Of a stretch of 64,000 nt of DNA, positions 36,569 to 45,307 are shown piece after piece. The translations under genes were made by a program, and so were the position numbers. Each line of letters opens with the position of its first letter. The first letter of the stretch is position 1. The stretch is from assembly GCA_018993265.1 (NCBI GenBank), contig JAGKSW010000049.1, forward strand, positions 1 through 64,000, written 5' to 3'. Origin of the DNA: Nostoc sp. TH1S01 (GTDB taxonomy: Bacteria > Cyanobacteriota > Cyanobacteriia > Cyanobacteriales > Nostocaceae). The notes under the pieces are model-generated. The model was not told the DNA's origin. It did no database searches and saw only the letters and a list, made by a program, of their open reading frames with translations.

Positions 36569-37756
36569 ATGAATCTCTTCATCATTCCTTCCTGGTATCC
36601 AAATTCAAGGGAACCCATAGCAGGTATTTTTACTAAAGAACAAGCACTAGCGATTGGCTCTCTTGCACCTAATATTCAGGTAATTGTGAGTACCTGGGGG
36701 CATGATGACGGAAATTTAGCACTGCGGCATCCAGATAAGTGGATGAGGGCTTTGAGTTGGAGACTTACCCAAAAAAATGATCAAATCCTGAAATATGATG
36801 GAGTTGTAGAGGTTTTTAATCCCAAACTGACTTGTAATAGCTTATTTTTCGGCAGCATCAATCGATTAGTGGATGTGAACCGCAGAAATTTTCAGCTGGC
36901 AACTAAACATTACGGCAAAATTGATTTGATTCACGCTCATGTGAGCTATCCTGCCGGTTATATTGCATCAATTCTAAAAAAAGAGTTTGGGGTTCCGTAT
37001 GTTCTCACTGAACATATGGGCCCCTTCCCGTTCCCTTCGCTGCTCAAGTCAGGGATGCCTATTCCCGAAATTATTGCCGCATTTGCAAATGCCTCTGCGT
37101 CAATTGCTGTTAGTCCTACCCTTGCCAAGCGCATAGAGGGGTTTGGTTTAGGTCTACCTACTGTAGTACCGAATATGATTGATGAACGGCAATTTCAACT
37201 TGCTAGTTTTTCTTCTGATCGCTTTATTTTCTTTACTTTATGCTCCTTGACAAATCAAAAGGGTATTGATCATCTTTTATATGCGTTAGCTCGCTGGAAT
37301 CCGCCTTCAGATAAGGTAGAGTTGAGAATTGGAGGCGATGGCCCGATGCGCTCTACTTATATGTCATTAGCCGAACGCCTGGGAATTGCAGATCGTGTTC
37401 GTTGGCTTGGCCTAGTTAGTCGAGATTTAGCTCCTCGACTATTTCAGCAATGTCATACCTATGTTATGCCTTCCTTATATGAGACATTTGGCATTGTTTA
37501 TGCTGAAGCGATCGCTACTGGTAAACCTGTAATCGCTACGCGTTGTGGGGGTGCAGAATTTATTGTCAATCAGAATAATGGTAGGCTCGTAGAAATTGGG
37601 AACGTTGATGATCTGGCAACAACCATGAATTGGATGTATCTCAATTGGTCATCTTTTGATCCAATCGCTATTAGACAAGATTTTGAAACTAGGTTTTCTC
37701 GACCGTCGGTGGTTAAAAAGCTTTGTGATATATATGACCAAGTTGTGATTGAATAA
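36569..37756 (+). CDS. Glycosyltransferase family 4
   Basis: A 395-residue GT-B enzyme. The N-terminal part shows NLFIIPSWYPNSREPIAGIF (a group typical of exopolysaccharide transferases), HAHVSYPAGYIA and TEHMGPFPFPS. The C-terminal part contains CSLTNQKGIDHLLYAL, GGDGPMRSTYMSLA and the donor motif ETFGIVYAEAIATGKPVIATRCGG. Length is normal. It ends six bases before the second amidotransferase gene, so both are likely co-transcribed. The linkage formed is unknown. Confidence 0.9.
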   Translation: MNLFIIPSWYPNSREPIAGIFTKEQALAIGSLAPNIQVIVSTWGHDDGNLALRHPDKWMRALSWRLTQKNDQILKYDGVVEVFNPKLTCNSLFFGSINRLVDVNRRNFQLATKHYGKIDLIHAHVSYPAGYIASILKKEFGVPYVLTEHMGPFPFPSLLKSGMPIPEIIAAFANASASIAVSPTLAKRIEGFGLGLPTVVPNMIDERQFQLASFSSDRFIFFTLCSLTNQKGIDHLLYALARWNPPSDKVELRIGGDGPMRSTYMSLAERLGIADRVRWLGLVSRDLAPRLFQQCHTYVMPSLYETFGIVYAEAIATGKPVIATRCGGAEFIVNQNNGRLVEIGNVDDLATTMNWMYLNWSSFDPIAIRQDFETRFSRPSVVKKLCDIYDQVVIE

Positions 37757-37762
37757 TTTCGG

Positions 37763-39697
37763 ATGTGTGGAATTGCAGGATTATTATTATTTGATGACTC
37801 AGGGATTGATTCAAATATCATACAATCCCTGGGTGATTCTTTAGGCGATCGCGGCCCTGATGATTGTGGCTTCTTAGGTTGGTCAAAAACTAAACCTGTC
37901 TCTATTTCCCGCAATCCACAAACTCTAGAACATAGCCAACTTTACCTATTACATCGTCGCCTGTCTATTCTTGATTTGAGTGAAGCTGGTTGGCAACCAA
38001 TGGGAACTACCAACGGTAGATACTACATTGTGTTCAACGGAGAAATTTACAACTACCTAGAATTACAAACTCAGCTACAAGCTTTAGGACACCAATTTCA
38101 ATCTCATTCAGATACGGAAGTTTTGCTGAATGCCTATGCTGAATGGGGTCTGAGTGCGTTGAAAAAACTAGTGGGGATGTTTGCCTTTGCCATCTTTGAT
38201 ACTTGGGAACGCACTCTATTTTTAGCCCGCGACTTTTTTGGCATTAAACCCCTTTACTATACTTACTGGCAAGATGGACTAGCTTTTGCTTCTGAAATTA
38301 AAGCCCTGCTTCAACTTCCTGGTATTAGCCGTCGTGTGAATCCGCAGCGAGTATACGACTATTTGCAGTCTGGGCTGACAGACTATGGTGGTGAAACTTT
38401 GTTTGCTGATATCCAGCAGCTACCTCCGTCTCATTTTCTCAAAATCTCCTTAGAAAATCCCCAAAAACCGCAAATTTCCCGTTACTGGCAAATAGAGTTA
38501 AATCAGACTTTAGATATTACATTTACTGAAGCCACAACACACCTACGCCACCTGTTTTTAGAAAGTGTTGGGTTACATCTACGTAGCGACGTACCCGTAG
38601 GCGCAGCCCTTTCTGGAGGGATAGACTCTTCGGCAATTGTCATGGCGATGCGATATTTGCAAGGCAACAACTTACAACTGCATACATTTAGTTATATTGC
38701 TTCAGAACCATCTCTGAGCGAAGCAAAATGGATAGATATAGTAGCACAAGCAGCACAGGTTATAGAACATCAGGTAAAACCATCTCCTGAAGAACTAACA
38801 ACAGATGTTGACAAACTGATTGAACTGCAAGATGAGCCATTTGGTAGCACCAGCCTCTATGCTCAATACCGGGTGTTCCAAATGGCAAAAGCTGCCAATA
38901 TTAAGGTGATGTTAGATGGACAAGGAGCCGATGAACTTTTAGGTGGTTACCGCGCCTATCTAGCGACACGACTGGCTTCTTTCTTACGTCAAGGACAATG
39001 GGGAAGCGCCAGCCAATTTTTACAACGAGCCACAAAGCTACCAGGCGTTAGTCAAAAAACTATATTACTCCGCGCTGTTGGACTCCTTCTACCACCAAGT
39101 TTGCAATTATCAGTCAGACAGTTAGTTAAAAAAGACGTTGTACCTAGCTGGTTAAATAATTATTGGTTTACCAAACATGGGCTGGAGCCTAAAATTTTTC
39201 GCAGCCCAAAAAGTCGAGAAATATTACGGGCAGAACTTCATCAAGCTGTGGTAGAAAATAGCTTGCCGATGCTATTACGCTATGAAGACCGCAACTCTAT
39301 GGCACACTCAATTGAAAGCCGAGTTCCTTTTCTCACCCCTGCTTTAGTAAATTTTGTTTTTTCTTTACCAGAAGAATTTATTATCTCCAATGACGGCACT
39401 TCTAAAGCTATTTTTCGGGAAGCAATGCGGGGTATTGTACCCGATAGTATATTAAATCGCCAAGATAAAATCGGTTTTGCCACACCAGAACAAAATTGGC
39501 TAAAAATTATCAGTCCGTGGGTAGAAAGTGTGCTAAATAGTGAAATGGCAGCCGAAATTACCGCACTAAATTTAAAGCAGATCCAAATAGATTTTCAAGA
39601 AGTTTTAGCAGGAAAATCTGCATTTGATTTTCGGATTTGGCGTTGGGTGAATTTAATTCGCTGGGCGGAAAATTTAGCTGTGACTTTTGAGCAATAA
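37763..39697 (+). CDS. asnB: Asparagine synthase-type glutamine amidotransferase (second copy)
   Basis: A 644-residue protein. The class II glutaminase begins MCGIAGLL (Cys2 nucleophile), with GDRGPDDCGF in place of the common RHRGPD, then FNGEIYNYLEL and HSDTEVLL. The synthetase half contains ALSGGIDSSAIV, DGQGADELLGGYRAY and RYEDRNSMAHSIESRVPFL. It is divergent from the copy at 28951, so it is not a recent duplication. In this locus the likely role is amidation of a uronic acid, as for WbpS in Pseudomonas O-antigen clusters. Ordinary asparagine synthesis cannot be excluded. It is followed at 28 bp by the epimerase gene. Confidence 0.9.
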   Translation: MCGIAGLLLFDDSGIDSNIIQSLGDSLGDRGPDDCGFLGWSKTKPVSISRNPQTLEHSQLYLLHRRLSILDLSEAGWQPMGTTNGRYYIVFNGEIYNYLELQTQLQALGHQFQSHSDTEVLLNAYAEWGLSALKKLVGMFAFAIFDTWERTLFLARDFFGIKPLYYTYWQDGLAFASEIKALLQLPGISRRVNPQRVYDYLQSGLTDYGGETLFADIQQLPPSHFLKISLENPQKPQISRYWQIELNQTLDITFTEATTHLRHLFLESVGLHLRSDVPVGAALSGGIDSSAIVMAMRYLQGNNLQLHTFSYIASEPSLSEAKWIDIVAQAAQVIEHQVKPSPEELTTDVDKLIELQDEPFGSTSLYAQYRVFQMAKAANIKVMLDGQGADELLGGYRAYLATRLASFLRQGQWGSASQFLQRATKLPGVSQKTILLRAVGLLLPPSLQLSVRQLVKKDVVPSWLNNYWFTKHGLEPKIFRSPKSREILRAELHQAVVENSLPMLLRYEDRNSMAHSIESRVPFLTPALVNFVFSLPEEFIISNDGTSKAIFREAMRGIVPDSILNRQDKIGFATPEQNWLKIISPWVESVLNSEMAAEITALNLKQIQIDFQEVLAGKSAFDFRIWRWVNLIRWAENLAVTFEQ

Positions 39698-39724
39698 ATA
39701 ACCAAATACACCAATCAAAATATT

Positions 39725-40831
39725 ATGAAAATTATTACAATTGTTGGCGCTCGTCCTCAATTTATTAAAGCAGCGGCAGTTTCCAGAAAGCTACAATCTC
39801 ATCCGGGAATTCAAGAAGTCTTAGTTCACACAGGTCAGCATTATGACGAGAATATGTCGGATGTGTTTTTTCAAGAACTCGAAATTCCCAAACCTAATTA
39901 TCATCTGGGTATTGGTTCATCAAGTCATGGCACACAAACTGGCAGGATGCTAGAGGCAATTGAACAGGTATTGCAGCAAGAATTACCAGATTGGGTGTTA
40001 GTTTACGGTGATACAAACTCTACTTTGGCAGGTGCGATCGCCTCTGTTAAACTACACATACCCGTGGCTCATGTCGAAGCAGGTTTGCGTTCTTTCAATC
40101 GTCGAATGCCAGAGGAAATCAATCGGGTTCTCACTGACCACGCCGCAAATTTATTATTTGCGCCTACCACTGCTGCTGTCGAAAACCTCCAACATGAAGG
40201 AATTTCCCAAGAAAAAATTCACTTAGTTGGCGATGTAATGTACGATGCTGCTCTTGACTACGCAGTTAAGGCAGAAGAAAAAAGCTTGATTTTACAGAAG
40301 CTAGGATTGACCGCTAAAAACTATATTTTGGCAACGATTCACCGCGCCGAAAATACTGATGATTCTTCCAGGCTGCAAGCACTATTTACAGGACTAGCAA
40401 AAGTTACCCAAAATATTCCCGTTATCTTACCGCTTCATCCCCGCACCCGTGCTGCCTTGTTACGCGAAGGTTTATTGGAAAACATCAGCAACTCATTGCG
40501 AATCATAGAACCAGTGGGGTATTTAGATATGGTGATGTTAGAGAAAAATGCCAAACTCATCACCACCGACTCTGGCGGAGTTCAGAAAGAAGCGTTTTTC
40601 TATCGCGTTCCTTGTGTCACCTTACGAGAAGAAACAGAATGGGTAGAGTTAGTGCAGTTAGGTTGGAATCGTCTGTTACCGCCTTTAGATGCAACAGAGG
40701 TGGCTAGTGGGATATTAGAGGCTTTAGAGAGTAGTTCTGGTAGCGAAGTTCCCGAAACACTGTATGGCGGAGGAATGGCCACATCACAAATTGTTGAGTT
40801 AATTTCTCAAAACATAGGTGTAGGGGTATGA
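39725..40831 (+). CDS. Non-hydrolysing UDP-sugar 2-epimerase (WecB/WbpI type)
   Basis: A 368-residue epimerase. It shows ITIVGARPQFIKAAAVSR, HTGQHYDENMSDVFF, YGDTNSTLAGA, VEAGLRSFNRRMPEEINR, and TTDSGGVQKEAFFYRVPCVTLR. It could be WecB (UDP-GlcNAc to UDP-ManNAc). The GARPQFIKA start resembles WbpI, which acts on UDP-GlcNAc3NAcA to give UDP-ManNAc3NAcA, and the locus supplies that substrate through the operon at 15756-19792. The sequence is clearly distinct from the FnlC-type protein at 34376. The specific substrate remains open. Confidence 0.87.
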   Translation: MKIITIVGARPQFIKAAAVSRKLQSHPGIQEVLVHTGQHYDENMSDVFFQELEIPKPNYHLGIGSSSHGTQTGRMLEAIEQVLQQELPDWVLVYGDTNSTLAGAIASVKLHIPVAHVEAGLRSFNRRMPEEINRVLTDHAANLLFAPTTAAVENLQHEGISQEKIHLVGDVMYDAALDYAVKAEEKSLILQKLGLTAKNYILATIHRAENTDDSSRLQALFTGLAKVTQNIPVILPLHPRTRAALLREGLLENISNSLRIIEPVGYLDMVMLEKNAKLITTDSGGVQKEAFFYRVPCVTLREETEWVELVQLGWNRLLPPLDATEVASGILEALESSSGSEVPETLYGGGMATSQIVELISQNIGVGV

Positions 40832-40931
40832 CATCCTTACCATTGGTGTCTTAGGGTGCAGAAGTGAAGGTTTTGCGGCGGCTGTACAGAGAATTCTGAT
40901 AATAATGAATGGTGCATAATTATTAACTAAC

Positions 40932-42005
40932 GTGCAGAACCGTTTACTCATTAACCTGTCATTTTTGCTCTCCCGTCCCACCGGTACTACAACATACGCA
41001 CTCAACCTACTACCGCATCTACAAAAACTGCAACCGACACTATTAGTTGCAGAAAATATCGCTGGCTATGACTGTTATCCAGTTCCCTCTGGACAAACAG
41101 CAGAACAAGGCGGAAAAGGCCATCTGCGCCGACTATTGTGGACACAATTTCAACTGCCAAAAGTTTATCAAAAGCTGAAATCACAAGTTTTGTTTTTTCC
41201 TTTGCCGGAAGCGCCTTTATCTGCTGAATGTCTTTCTGTGGTCATGTTTCATGATTTAATACCGTTGCGCTTTCCTAAACGCTTTTCACCTATAACTTTC
41301 TATCAGCGTTACTATGTTCCCCAAGTTCTGAAGCAAGCACAGCACATTGTTTGTAATTCGCAGGCTACGGCTGATGATATTGTTAGTTTTTACCAAATTC
41401 CAGCCAGTAAAATTACTCCTATTCCCTTAGCGCACGATCGCACCCATTTTCGCTATCTCAATTTACCAACTCGCAACTACTTTCTCTACATTGGTAGGCA
41501 AGACCCTTATAAAAATTTGCAACGCCTGATTAGTGCCTTTGCTGCACTCCCAAACAATAAAGATTATGAACTATGGTTAGCTGGCCCCACCGATGGGCGT
41601 TACACTCCAACTCTACAGGCGCAAGTTGAGGAATTAGGCATAACTCATCAAGTAAAGTTTCTCAACTATGTTGATTATCAAGAATTACCAACAATTATTA
41701 ATGGTGCGATCGCACTTGTGTTTCCTAGCCTCTGGGAAGGTTTTGGTTTCCCTGTTTTAGAAGCAATGGCTTGTGGTACACCAGTCATCACCTCTAACCT
41801 TTCTTCTCTACCAGAAGTCGCTGGTGATGCAGCAATTTTAATTAACCCTTACAACAGTGTAGAAATTACCGCAGCTATGCAGATGATAGCTACAGATTCA
41901 GAATTGCGATCGCAACTTTCCCAACAGGGTATCGCCAGAGCAAATTTATTTAGTTGGGAAAAAACTGGAAAAGCTACTGCTGAGGTGTTATCACGCTATT
42001 TATGA
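40932..42005 (+). CDS. Glycosyltransferase family 4
   Basis: A 357-residue GT-B mannosyltransferase-like enzyme (mtfB type). N-terminal LLINLSFLLSRPTGTTTYALNLLPHL, then VVMFHDLIPLRFPKRFSP and HIVCNSQATADDIVSFY; the donor half has YIGRQDPYKNLQRLISAF, SLWEGFGFPVLEAMACGTPVITSNLSSLPEVAGDAAI. It begins with a GTG at 40932. It is the last gene of the plus-strand polysaccharide locus, 100 bp after the epimerase gene. A tandem repeat and the XRE gene follow. Confidence 0.9.
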   Translation: MQNRLLINLSFLLSRPTGTTTYALNLLPHLQKLQPTLLVAENIAGYDCYPVPSGQTAEQGGKGHLRRLLWTQFQLPKVYQKLKSQVLFFPLPEAPLSAECLSVVMFHDLIPLRFPKRFSPITFYQRYYVPQVLKQAQHIVCNSQATADDIVSFYQIPASKITPIPLAHDRTHFRYLNLPTRNYFLYIGRQDPYKNLQRLISAFAALPNNKDYELWLAGPTDGRYTPTLQAQVEELGITHQVKFLNYVDYQELPTIINGAIALVFPSLWEGFGFPVLEAMACGTPVITSNLSSLPEVAGDAAILINPYNSVEITAAMQMIATDSELRSQLSQQGIARANLFSWEKTGKATAEVLSRYL

Positions 42006-42060
42006 AAAGTATGAAGTTCATCCTTTAATTTTTCCACTTCGGCTTTTAAACTTTTTTCAG

Positions 42061-42088
42061 ACTTCAGACTTCACACTTCATACTTCTC
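42061..42088. repeat. Short tandem repeat, 7-bp unit ACTTCAN
   Basis: Four heptamers (ACTTCAG, ACTTCAC, ACTTCAT, ACTTCTC), the reverse complement of the TGAAGTN family seen at 6655 and 9483. They lie between convergent genes. Confidence 0.85.
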
Positions 42089-42089
42089 A

Positions 42090-42302
42090 TTATTCTTGAA
42101 CAACTTCCACCAATTCCTCAATCATCACATCAAAAGTCCTGGCTAACTTTTGAATGGCGGTAAAATCTACAGTTGCTAATCCCGGCGATCGCGCGTAAGT
42201 TCTGAGAGTGCTGTAAACTACACCAGAACGGTCTGAGACTTCTTTCAGCGTCCAGCCTTTCTCCGCAGCAAACTCTCGAATCTTGAGGCGAATCATACCC
42301 AT
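42090..42302 (-). CDS. XRE-family helix-turn-helix regulator
   Basis: A 70-residue DNA-binding protein with a Cro/C1-type helix-turn-helix: IREFAAEKGWTLKEVSDRSGVVYSTLRTYARSPG, then TAIQKLARTFDVMIEELVE. It is small enough to be only a DNA-binding domain, as in antitoxins or phage-type repressors. It is divergent from the hypothetical gene starting at 42460 or 42574, with about 160-270 bp between, and could regulate that gene. No toxin partner is adjacent on its own strand. Confidence 0.85.
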   Translation of the reverse strand: MGMIRLKIREFAAEKGWTLKEVSDRSGVVYSTLRTYARSPGLATVDFTAIQKLARTFDVMIEELVEVVQE

Positions 42303-42459
42303 AAGTTAGTTGACAATTGACTGGTATAAGTCTTTTAATAATTATACTATATAAAAAGACCGCCTTCCGGCCTGCAAAACTGAAAGGCGATCGCATTGTT
42401 TACAAAAAGCATCCCGTAAACACCGATAGGGTTAATCTACCGAAGTTACAGGTATTTTC

Positions 42460-42945
42460 ATGGTATCATCACTCAAGCCAAGGACGCTTGTCATCCGTGC
42501 ATCAAAAATTGTTCATAAATCGTTATGTATTAACTCACTAGCGCGATTTGTCACTGAAGAAGCAATTTGTTTGATGTTTCGCATTGGCTTTGGTGATATA
42601 TATACAATCGAATGCTGGCGTTATGTAGTTTACGTCCATGCGAAGGGTGTGAGTAGGTTTGTGAGTTATGCGGATTTTCCGCCGATTTTAGGTGTAGAAA
42701 CACCTGGCCCAGCCGAGTTTATCAAATGGCGTAGGCGGTGGCGCAAACAACATGACTATGCTTACAGAAAGCAAGCGCCTGAGTGGTGGTCAGAATTTTT
42801 TATCAATGAGTTTTGGCAAGCACTTTCGGAACATGATTTGCAAAGTTGGGGTGAGTTAATCGCTGTAATTAAATTTGCCTTTACAGAAGAAACTTTGCAG
42901 GAACTCAGAAACAGCTATCGCCGAGAAAAATCTTTATTAAGCTGA
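42460..42945 (+). CDS. Hypothetical protein
   Basis: A protein of 161 residues from the ATG at 42460, or 123 from the ATG at 42574 (MFRIGFGDIYTIECW), which may be the true start because the first 38 residues look less constrained. It has no recognised domain. It is rich in Trp and aromatic residues (EFIKWRRRWRKQHDYAY, PEWWSEFFINEFWQAL) with a basic middle and is likely soluble. It is divergent from the XRE regulator and is followed by a hairpin at 42989. No function is proposed. Confidence 0.7.
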   Translation: MVSSLKPRTLVIRASKIVHKSLCINSLARFVTEEAICLMFRIGFGDIYTIECWRYVVYVHAKGVSRFVSYADFPPILGVETPGPAEFIKWRRRWRKQHDYAYRKQAPEWWSEFFINEFWQALSEHDLQSWGELIAVIKFAFTEETLQELRNSYRREKSLLS

Positions 42946-42988
42946 TTGATATGTGTTTCAATTACATTTATTTGCTTGAGATTGTTAT

Positions 42989-43028
42989 TAGTCATTAGTC
43001 CTTTGTAAATACAAATAACTAATGACTA
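42989..43028. repeat. Imperfect hairpin between convergent genes
   Basis: TAGTCATTAGT (42989-42999) pairs exactly with ACTAATGACTA (43018-43028), and TTGT/ACAA inside extends the structure. It could act as a bidirectional transcription end between genes at 42945 and 43062. It also resembles the tandem-repeat-derived palindromes elsewhere in the window. Confidence 0.5.
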
Positions 43029-43061
43029 TTTGAGATGCGTTTTAGCCCAACTGTTTAACGG

Positions 43062-43964
43062 CTATTCAGCAGCTTTATTCGCTGCACGATGAGCGCGTGC
43101 TTCGGCTGAAGCCATCACTTCATCCATATTTTCTAGAATTTCGCCAGGGAAATTTTCTAAAATTCTTGTAGAAAGTGCGACTCTACCTTTGCCTTCATCC
43201 AAGTCAATAATTACAGCTTTAATTGTTTGACCGACTTGAAAAACTTTTTCTAGAGATTCAATGAATTTTTGGCTGACTTGCTTAATATGTAGCAAGGCAC
43301 TCATCCCATTTAAATCAACAAAAACTCCAAATGGTTTAATGCCAGTTACTTTACCTTCAACTAGCTGACCAATTTCTAACAAACTGAAATTACTCGAACG
43401 AGTTGCTAAACGTTGAGAAAGAATAAGTTTTTTATTGTTGCGGTCTACTTCCAAAAAGCCAGCGGTTACAGTTTGACCTTTAAGTGATTCTAAATTATCA
43501 CGTTCTGCTAAATGCGATCGCGGAATAAACCCGCGCAAAGATTGAAAATCAACAGTGACACCACCTTTATTCACACCTGTTACCCGGACTTCTACTGTCT
43601 GGGAATTTTCTTGCATTTGCGCGACTTTTTCCCAGATATGTTGAATTTCTAACTGTCGGCGAGAAAGAGTTACTTGACCTTCCGCATCTTGTTCGCGGAT
43701 AATCAAAAACTCTAATTCTTCATGTAAAGGCAGTACCTCCGATAAATCGGTAACAGCTCTCAAAGAAGCCTCATCGCGGGGAATATAAGCAGACGACTTG
43801 CCACCAATATCAACATAAGCACCATCCGGGTCAAGCTGGAAAACTTTACCGTGAACCACCTGTCCTTTTTGAAACTGGTAGTCGTGTTTTTCTAGTGCTT
43901 GAGCAAAATCGTCCATTGTAAACGACGAATTGGCTTTTTGAGAAACTTTCGATTCGGAATTCAT
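43062..43964 (-). CDS. S1 RNA-binding domain protein (ribosomal protein S1 family)
   Basis: A 300-residue protein with three S1 (OB-fold) domains at about residues 35-105 (GQVVHGKVFQLDPDGAYVDIGGKSSAYIP), 119-183 (VEVRVTGVNKGGVTVDFQSLRGFIP) and 197-266 (GQLVEGKVTGIKPFGVFVDLNGMSALLHI). It belongs to the short cyanobacterial S1 proteins (Rps1b/Nbp1 type) that bind mRNA. Escherichia coli S1 has six domains, so this is a reduced form and probably not the only S1 in the genome. The last 25 residues are Ala-rich (ASAEARAHRAANKAAE). It lies downstream of the dienelactone hydrolase gene on the same strand, with a strong hairpin between. Confidence 0.9.
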   Translation of the reverse strand: MNSESKVSQKANSSFTMDDFAQALEKHDYQFQKGQVVHGKVFQLDPDGAYVDIGGKSSAYIPRDEASLRAVTDLSEVLPLHEELEFLIIREQDAEGQVTLSRRQLEIQHIWEKVAQMQENSQTVEVRVTGVNKGGVTVDFQSLRGFIPRSHLAERDNLESLKGQTVTAGFLEVDRNNKKLILSQRLATRSSNFSLLEIGQLVEGKVTGIKPFGVFVDLNGMSALLHIKQVSQKFIESLEKVFQVGQTIKAVIIDLDEGKGRVALSTRILENFPGEILENMDEVMASAEARAHRAANKAAE

Positions 43965-44023
43965 GACTAATGAAAATTAATTGTTATTTAGCTATGACCA
44001 CTGAATTTTGAGATGGGTCATTG

Positions 44024-44066
44024 GTCATTTGTCCTTGGTAATTACCAATGACCAAGGACAAATGAC
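44024..44066. terminator. Long perfect hairpin after the dienelactone hydrolase gene
   Basis: GTCATTTGTCCTTGGT (44024-44039) and ACCAAGGACAAATGAC (44051-44066) form a perfect 16-bp stem with an 11-nt loop, three bases after the dienelactone hydrolase stop. There is no T run, so it may stabilise or partly terminate the transcript rather than act as a classical terminator. Confidence 0.5.
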
Positions 44067-44068
44067 AT

Positions 44069-44812
44069 TCAGTTCAATTGATTAAACAATTGTTGTACCT
44101 GAATCCAAGCATCAGCGGCAGCTTTTGGATTATAGCTGGCACGACGATCGCAAAAAAATCCGTGGTCAGCTCCATCGTAGCGGAAGACACGATGAGGAAT
44201 TTTGTATTTTTCTAACTCTGCTTCAATTTCTTCGGTTTGTACTTTGGGAATGCTGGCATCTTCCATCCCAAAAAAGGCGTAGAGTGTGCCAGGAATTTCT
44301 GGAGTCCGCATCAAAGTAGCAGCGCCGCCTCCTGGTGTGCTGTTAGTAATCCTCGCGCCGTAAAAAGATGCAGTAGCTTTGATATCCGAGAGAGTAGCAG
44401 CTAGGTAGGCTACATGACCACCAAAACAAAAGCCAATACAACCAATGGCATTTTGTTTGACTTGCGGCAGAGTTTTAAGATAATCAATAGCTGATTGAAT
44501 ATCGCTGAGTAATTGTGATGCTGTAGTTTGCTCCCAAGCGTATTTTCTGCCAACTTGAATATCTTCTGGAGTGTAACCCGTTTCAAAACCGGGAGCGAAC
44601 CGATCAAACAACGCAGGTGCGATCACCACATACCCTAACTTGGCAATTCGCTCGGTCACATCTCGAATATGGCTATTAACACCAAAAATTTCTTGTAAAA
44701 CTACAATTCCGGGATAAGTACCGGGTTCTTGCGGTTGTGCCAAGTAAGCCGAAATTTGCAAGTTATTTTGTAAAAGCTTCACCCATGAGGTGCTGATTGC
44801 TAGTTCTGACAT
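44069..44812 (-). CDS. Dienelactone hydrolase family protein
   Basis: A 247-residue alpha/beta hydrolase. The nucleophile is Cys in GCIGFCFGGHVAYL, the catalytic His is in DGADHGFFCDRR, and the acidic member is probably in the FFGMEDASIP region. GIVVLQEIFGVNSHIRDVTERIAKLGYVVIAPALF is the standard N-terminal core. It would be cytosolic and hydrolyse a cyclic ester or similar compound; the natural substrate is unknown. Length is typical. Confidence 0.92.
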   Translation of the reverse strand: MSELAISTSWVKLLQNNLQISAYLAQPQEPGTYPGIVVLQEIFGVNSHIRDVTERIAKLGYVVIAPALFDRFAPGFETGYTPEDIQVGRKYAWEQTTASQLLSDIQSAIDYLKTLPQVKQNAIGCIGFCFGGHVAYLAATLSDIKATASFYGARITNSTPGGGAATLMRTPEIPGTLYAFFGMEDASIPKVQTEEIEAELEKYKIPHRVFRYDGADHGFFCDRRASYNPKAAADAWIQVQQLFNQLN

Positions 44813-44930
44813 AGTTATTTCTACTAATGCTCCACAGTTATATTGATATAACTATGTCAGTATGTTTAAGCTATTCCTAGCAATTAATCAACTGCTAAGA
44901 GGTTATTGATCAAGTAAAAATAAAATGCTC

Positions 44931-45042
44931 GTAGGGTGTGATAGGCGCAGATGGTGAGCTAATTCATCACAAGAACTAGATACGAGCGCCTAACGCACCA
45001 TCATCTGACGGTGCGTTAGGCTGAAGCCATAACACACCCTAC
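44931..45042. mobile_element. MITE-like element with nested inverted repeats
   Basis: The outer arms GTAGGGTGTG (44931-44940) and CACACCCTAC (45033-45042) are exact inverted copies. Inside, GCCTAACGCACC (44988-44999) pairs with GGTGCGTTAGGC (45010-45021). The 112-bp unit has no coding capacity and resembles the non-autonomous repeats with GTAGGGTGTG ends that are scattered through cyanobacterial genomes. Confidence 0.7.
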
Positions 45043-45100
45043 CAATGTCCTCTAAGAAAACAAGACCCTGATCAGCGAATTTCAGTTCATCGCTAAATAA

Positions 45101-45307
45101 TTAAATATCTTCCGGTAGCACCCATTTTGGCGGTTCCATCATCTTTTTACGCAGACGTTCTTCCGCAATAGCCAGCATTTCGTCTAAAGAAGTCTCTTTG
45201 ATGAATTGTGAGGCTGCTTCTCTAAACTCGATATTGGGGCATTTATCCCCTAAAATACAACCATTGACGCAGGCTTGGGCGCAGTTAATTTTAGGTTCCA
45301 CAGTCAA
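45101..45307 (-). CDS. Small conserved-looking cysteine-rich protein
   Basis: A 68-residue protein with four N-terminal cysteines, C9, C13, C17 and C23 (spacing C-x3-C-x3-C-x5-C), a pattern that could hold zinc or an iron-sulfur cluster. The remaining 45 residues are an acidic-basic helix (FIKETSLDEMLAIAEERLRKK) ending PPKWVLPEDI. No family name is known to me, but the compact, regular composition argues for a real gene. It lies between the MITE-like element and a tandem repeat. Confidence 0.7.
   Translation of the reverse strand: MTVEPKINCAQACVNGCILGDKCPNIEFREAASQFIKETSLDEMLAIAEERLRKKMMEPPKWVLPEDI

Noticed and set aside
37570-37914. Minus-strand frame of 114 codons
   Set aside because: It is antisense to the GT4 end and the second amidotransferase start, which are clear genes.
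14271-42005. Wzx/Wzy-dependent polysaccharide pathway
   Set aside because: No many-helix flippase or polymerase gene is present in the locus, and Wzm/Wzt genes are. An ABC route is therefore favoured.
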